A stretch of DNA of 7,259 nucleotides from Nitrospira defluvii (GTDB taxonomy: Bacteria; Nitrospirota; Nitrospiria; Nitrospirales; Nitrospiraceae). Positions 6,900 to 7,259 of this stretch are shown in pieces. The first letter of the stretch is position 1; every line of letters begins with the position of its first letter. The stretch lies in NCBI GenBank assembly GCA_016199015.1, contig JACQHN010000130.1, forward strand, positions 1-7,259. Direction: 5' to 3'. The position numbers and the translations under genes are program-made. The notes beneath the pieces are model-generated. The model did no database searches. It saw only the letters and a program-made list of their open reading frames with translations, and was not told where the DNA came from.

Positions 6900-7259
6900 T
6901 TAGAAGATCGCCTTCACGACTTCGATGATGCTGCGCAGCATGTCCGGATCGTCGGTAATCGGACGGGCAATGGCGACCTCACAGGCTCGATCGGCTGGGA
7001 CACCTTGCTTGATCAATGTGGCTGCATAGATCAACAATCTGGTACTCACGCCCTCTTCCAGCCCATGATTCTTGAGATTTCTGACCTTCTCGGCGATCTT
7101 GACGAGCCGCTGTGCAATCTCGGCGCTCACCCCGGCTTCATGAGCCACGACCCGGCTCTCGATGTCCGGAAGCGGGTAGTCGAACTCAATCGCCATAAAC
7201 CGCTGTTTGGTGCTCTGTTTAAGATCTTTCAGAATACTCTGGTAGCCGGGGTTGTACGA
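6900..7259 (-). CDS. CbbQ/NirQ/NorQ-family AAA+ ATPase, C-terminal part (cut by window edge)
   Basis: The 119 visible residues are the end of a MoxR-class AAA+ ATPase of the CbbQ/NirQ/NorQ family. Such ATPases form ring hexamers that work with a VWA partner (CbbO or NorD) to remodel Rubisco or to load metal in NO reductase. Visible marks are SYNPGYQ at the start (sensor-1 Asn), LKQSTKQRF with a likely arginine-finger Arg (about 20), FDYPLPDIE, and [13 protein letters not shown] with a sensor-2 type Arg, followed by the CbbQ_C region ending ARPITDDPD and a helical tail. The Walker A and B motifs lie beyond the window edge. An ATG at 7196 is internal, since the frame continues open upstream with family-like sequence to the edge. 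The matching VWA gene (1067-4102) lies on the same strand, separated by four genes. Confidence 0.95.
   Translation of the reverse strand, partial: SYNPGYQSILKDLKQSTKQRFMAIEFDYPLPDIESRVVAHEAGVSAEIAQRLVKIAEKVRNLKNHGLEEGVSTRLLIYAATLIKQGVPADRACEVAIARPITDDPDMLRSIIEVVKAIF

Overview
The window looks like chromosomal DNA of a GC-rich bacterium. The gene content fits Nitrospira or a close relative in the Nitrospirota best: a lactate-dehydrogenase-like malate dehydrogenase, a stand-alone ferredoxin:thioredoxin reductase catalytic chain, a CbbQ/NorQ-type AAA+ ATPase, and a long CbbO/NorD-type VWA protein with no Rubisco or NO reductase gene beside it. This taxonomic assignment is inferred from gene content and style, not from a marker gene. 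I see no rRNA, tRNA, CRISPR array, transposase or integrase. No gene-free stretch is longer than about 132 bases.

Layout, left to right. (1) Positions 1-4102, minus strand, read from right to left: a 1011-codon NorD/CbbO-like VWA protein, an unrecognised 136-aa protein, and malate dehydrogenase. The last is cut by the window edge just before its catalytic His-Gly-Asp segment. The three are closely spaced and probably co-transcribed. (2) Positions 4103-4234: a divergent intergenic region. It holds a good sigma70-like promoter for the minus-strand operon, overlapped by a 31-bp inverted repeat that looks like an operator. (3) Positions 4235-5925, plus strand: the ferredoxin:thioredoxin reductase catalytic chain, then an M28-family zinc peptidase lipoprotein. 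The two overlap by four bases (GTGA). (4) Positions 5967-7259, minus strand: the 3' end of a CbbQ/NorQ AAA+ ATPase gene, a DUF167/YggU protein and a glycine-zipper lipoprotein. This group converges on the M28 gene.

How the genes may work together. CbbQ/NorQ ATPases and CbbO/NorD VWA proteins are known to act as pairs: a hexameric motor plus a substrate adaptor that activates Rubisco or matures NO reductase. Here both partners lie on the same strand but about 2.8 kb apart, separated by a divergent cassette and two unrelated small genes. The client is unknown. The VWA partner is unusual. It has about seven roughly 37-residue helical repeats at its N-terminus, an intact HEXXH motif (HEAGH) in its middle, and a complete MIDAS-type VWA domain at its C-terminus. 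The unrecognised protein between it and malate dehydrogenase is a natural candidate partner or client. The divergent ferredoxin:thioredoxin reductase shares the putative operator region, which raises the possibility of common redox-linked control; this is inference only.
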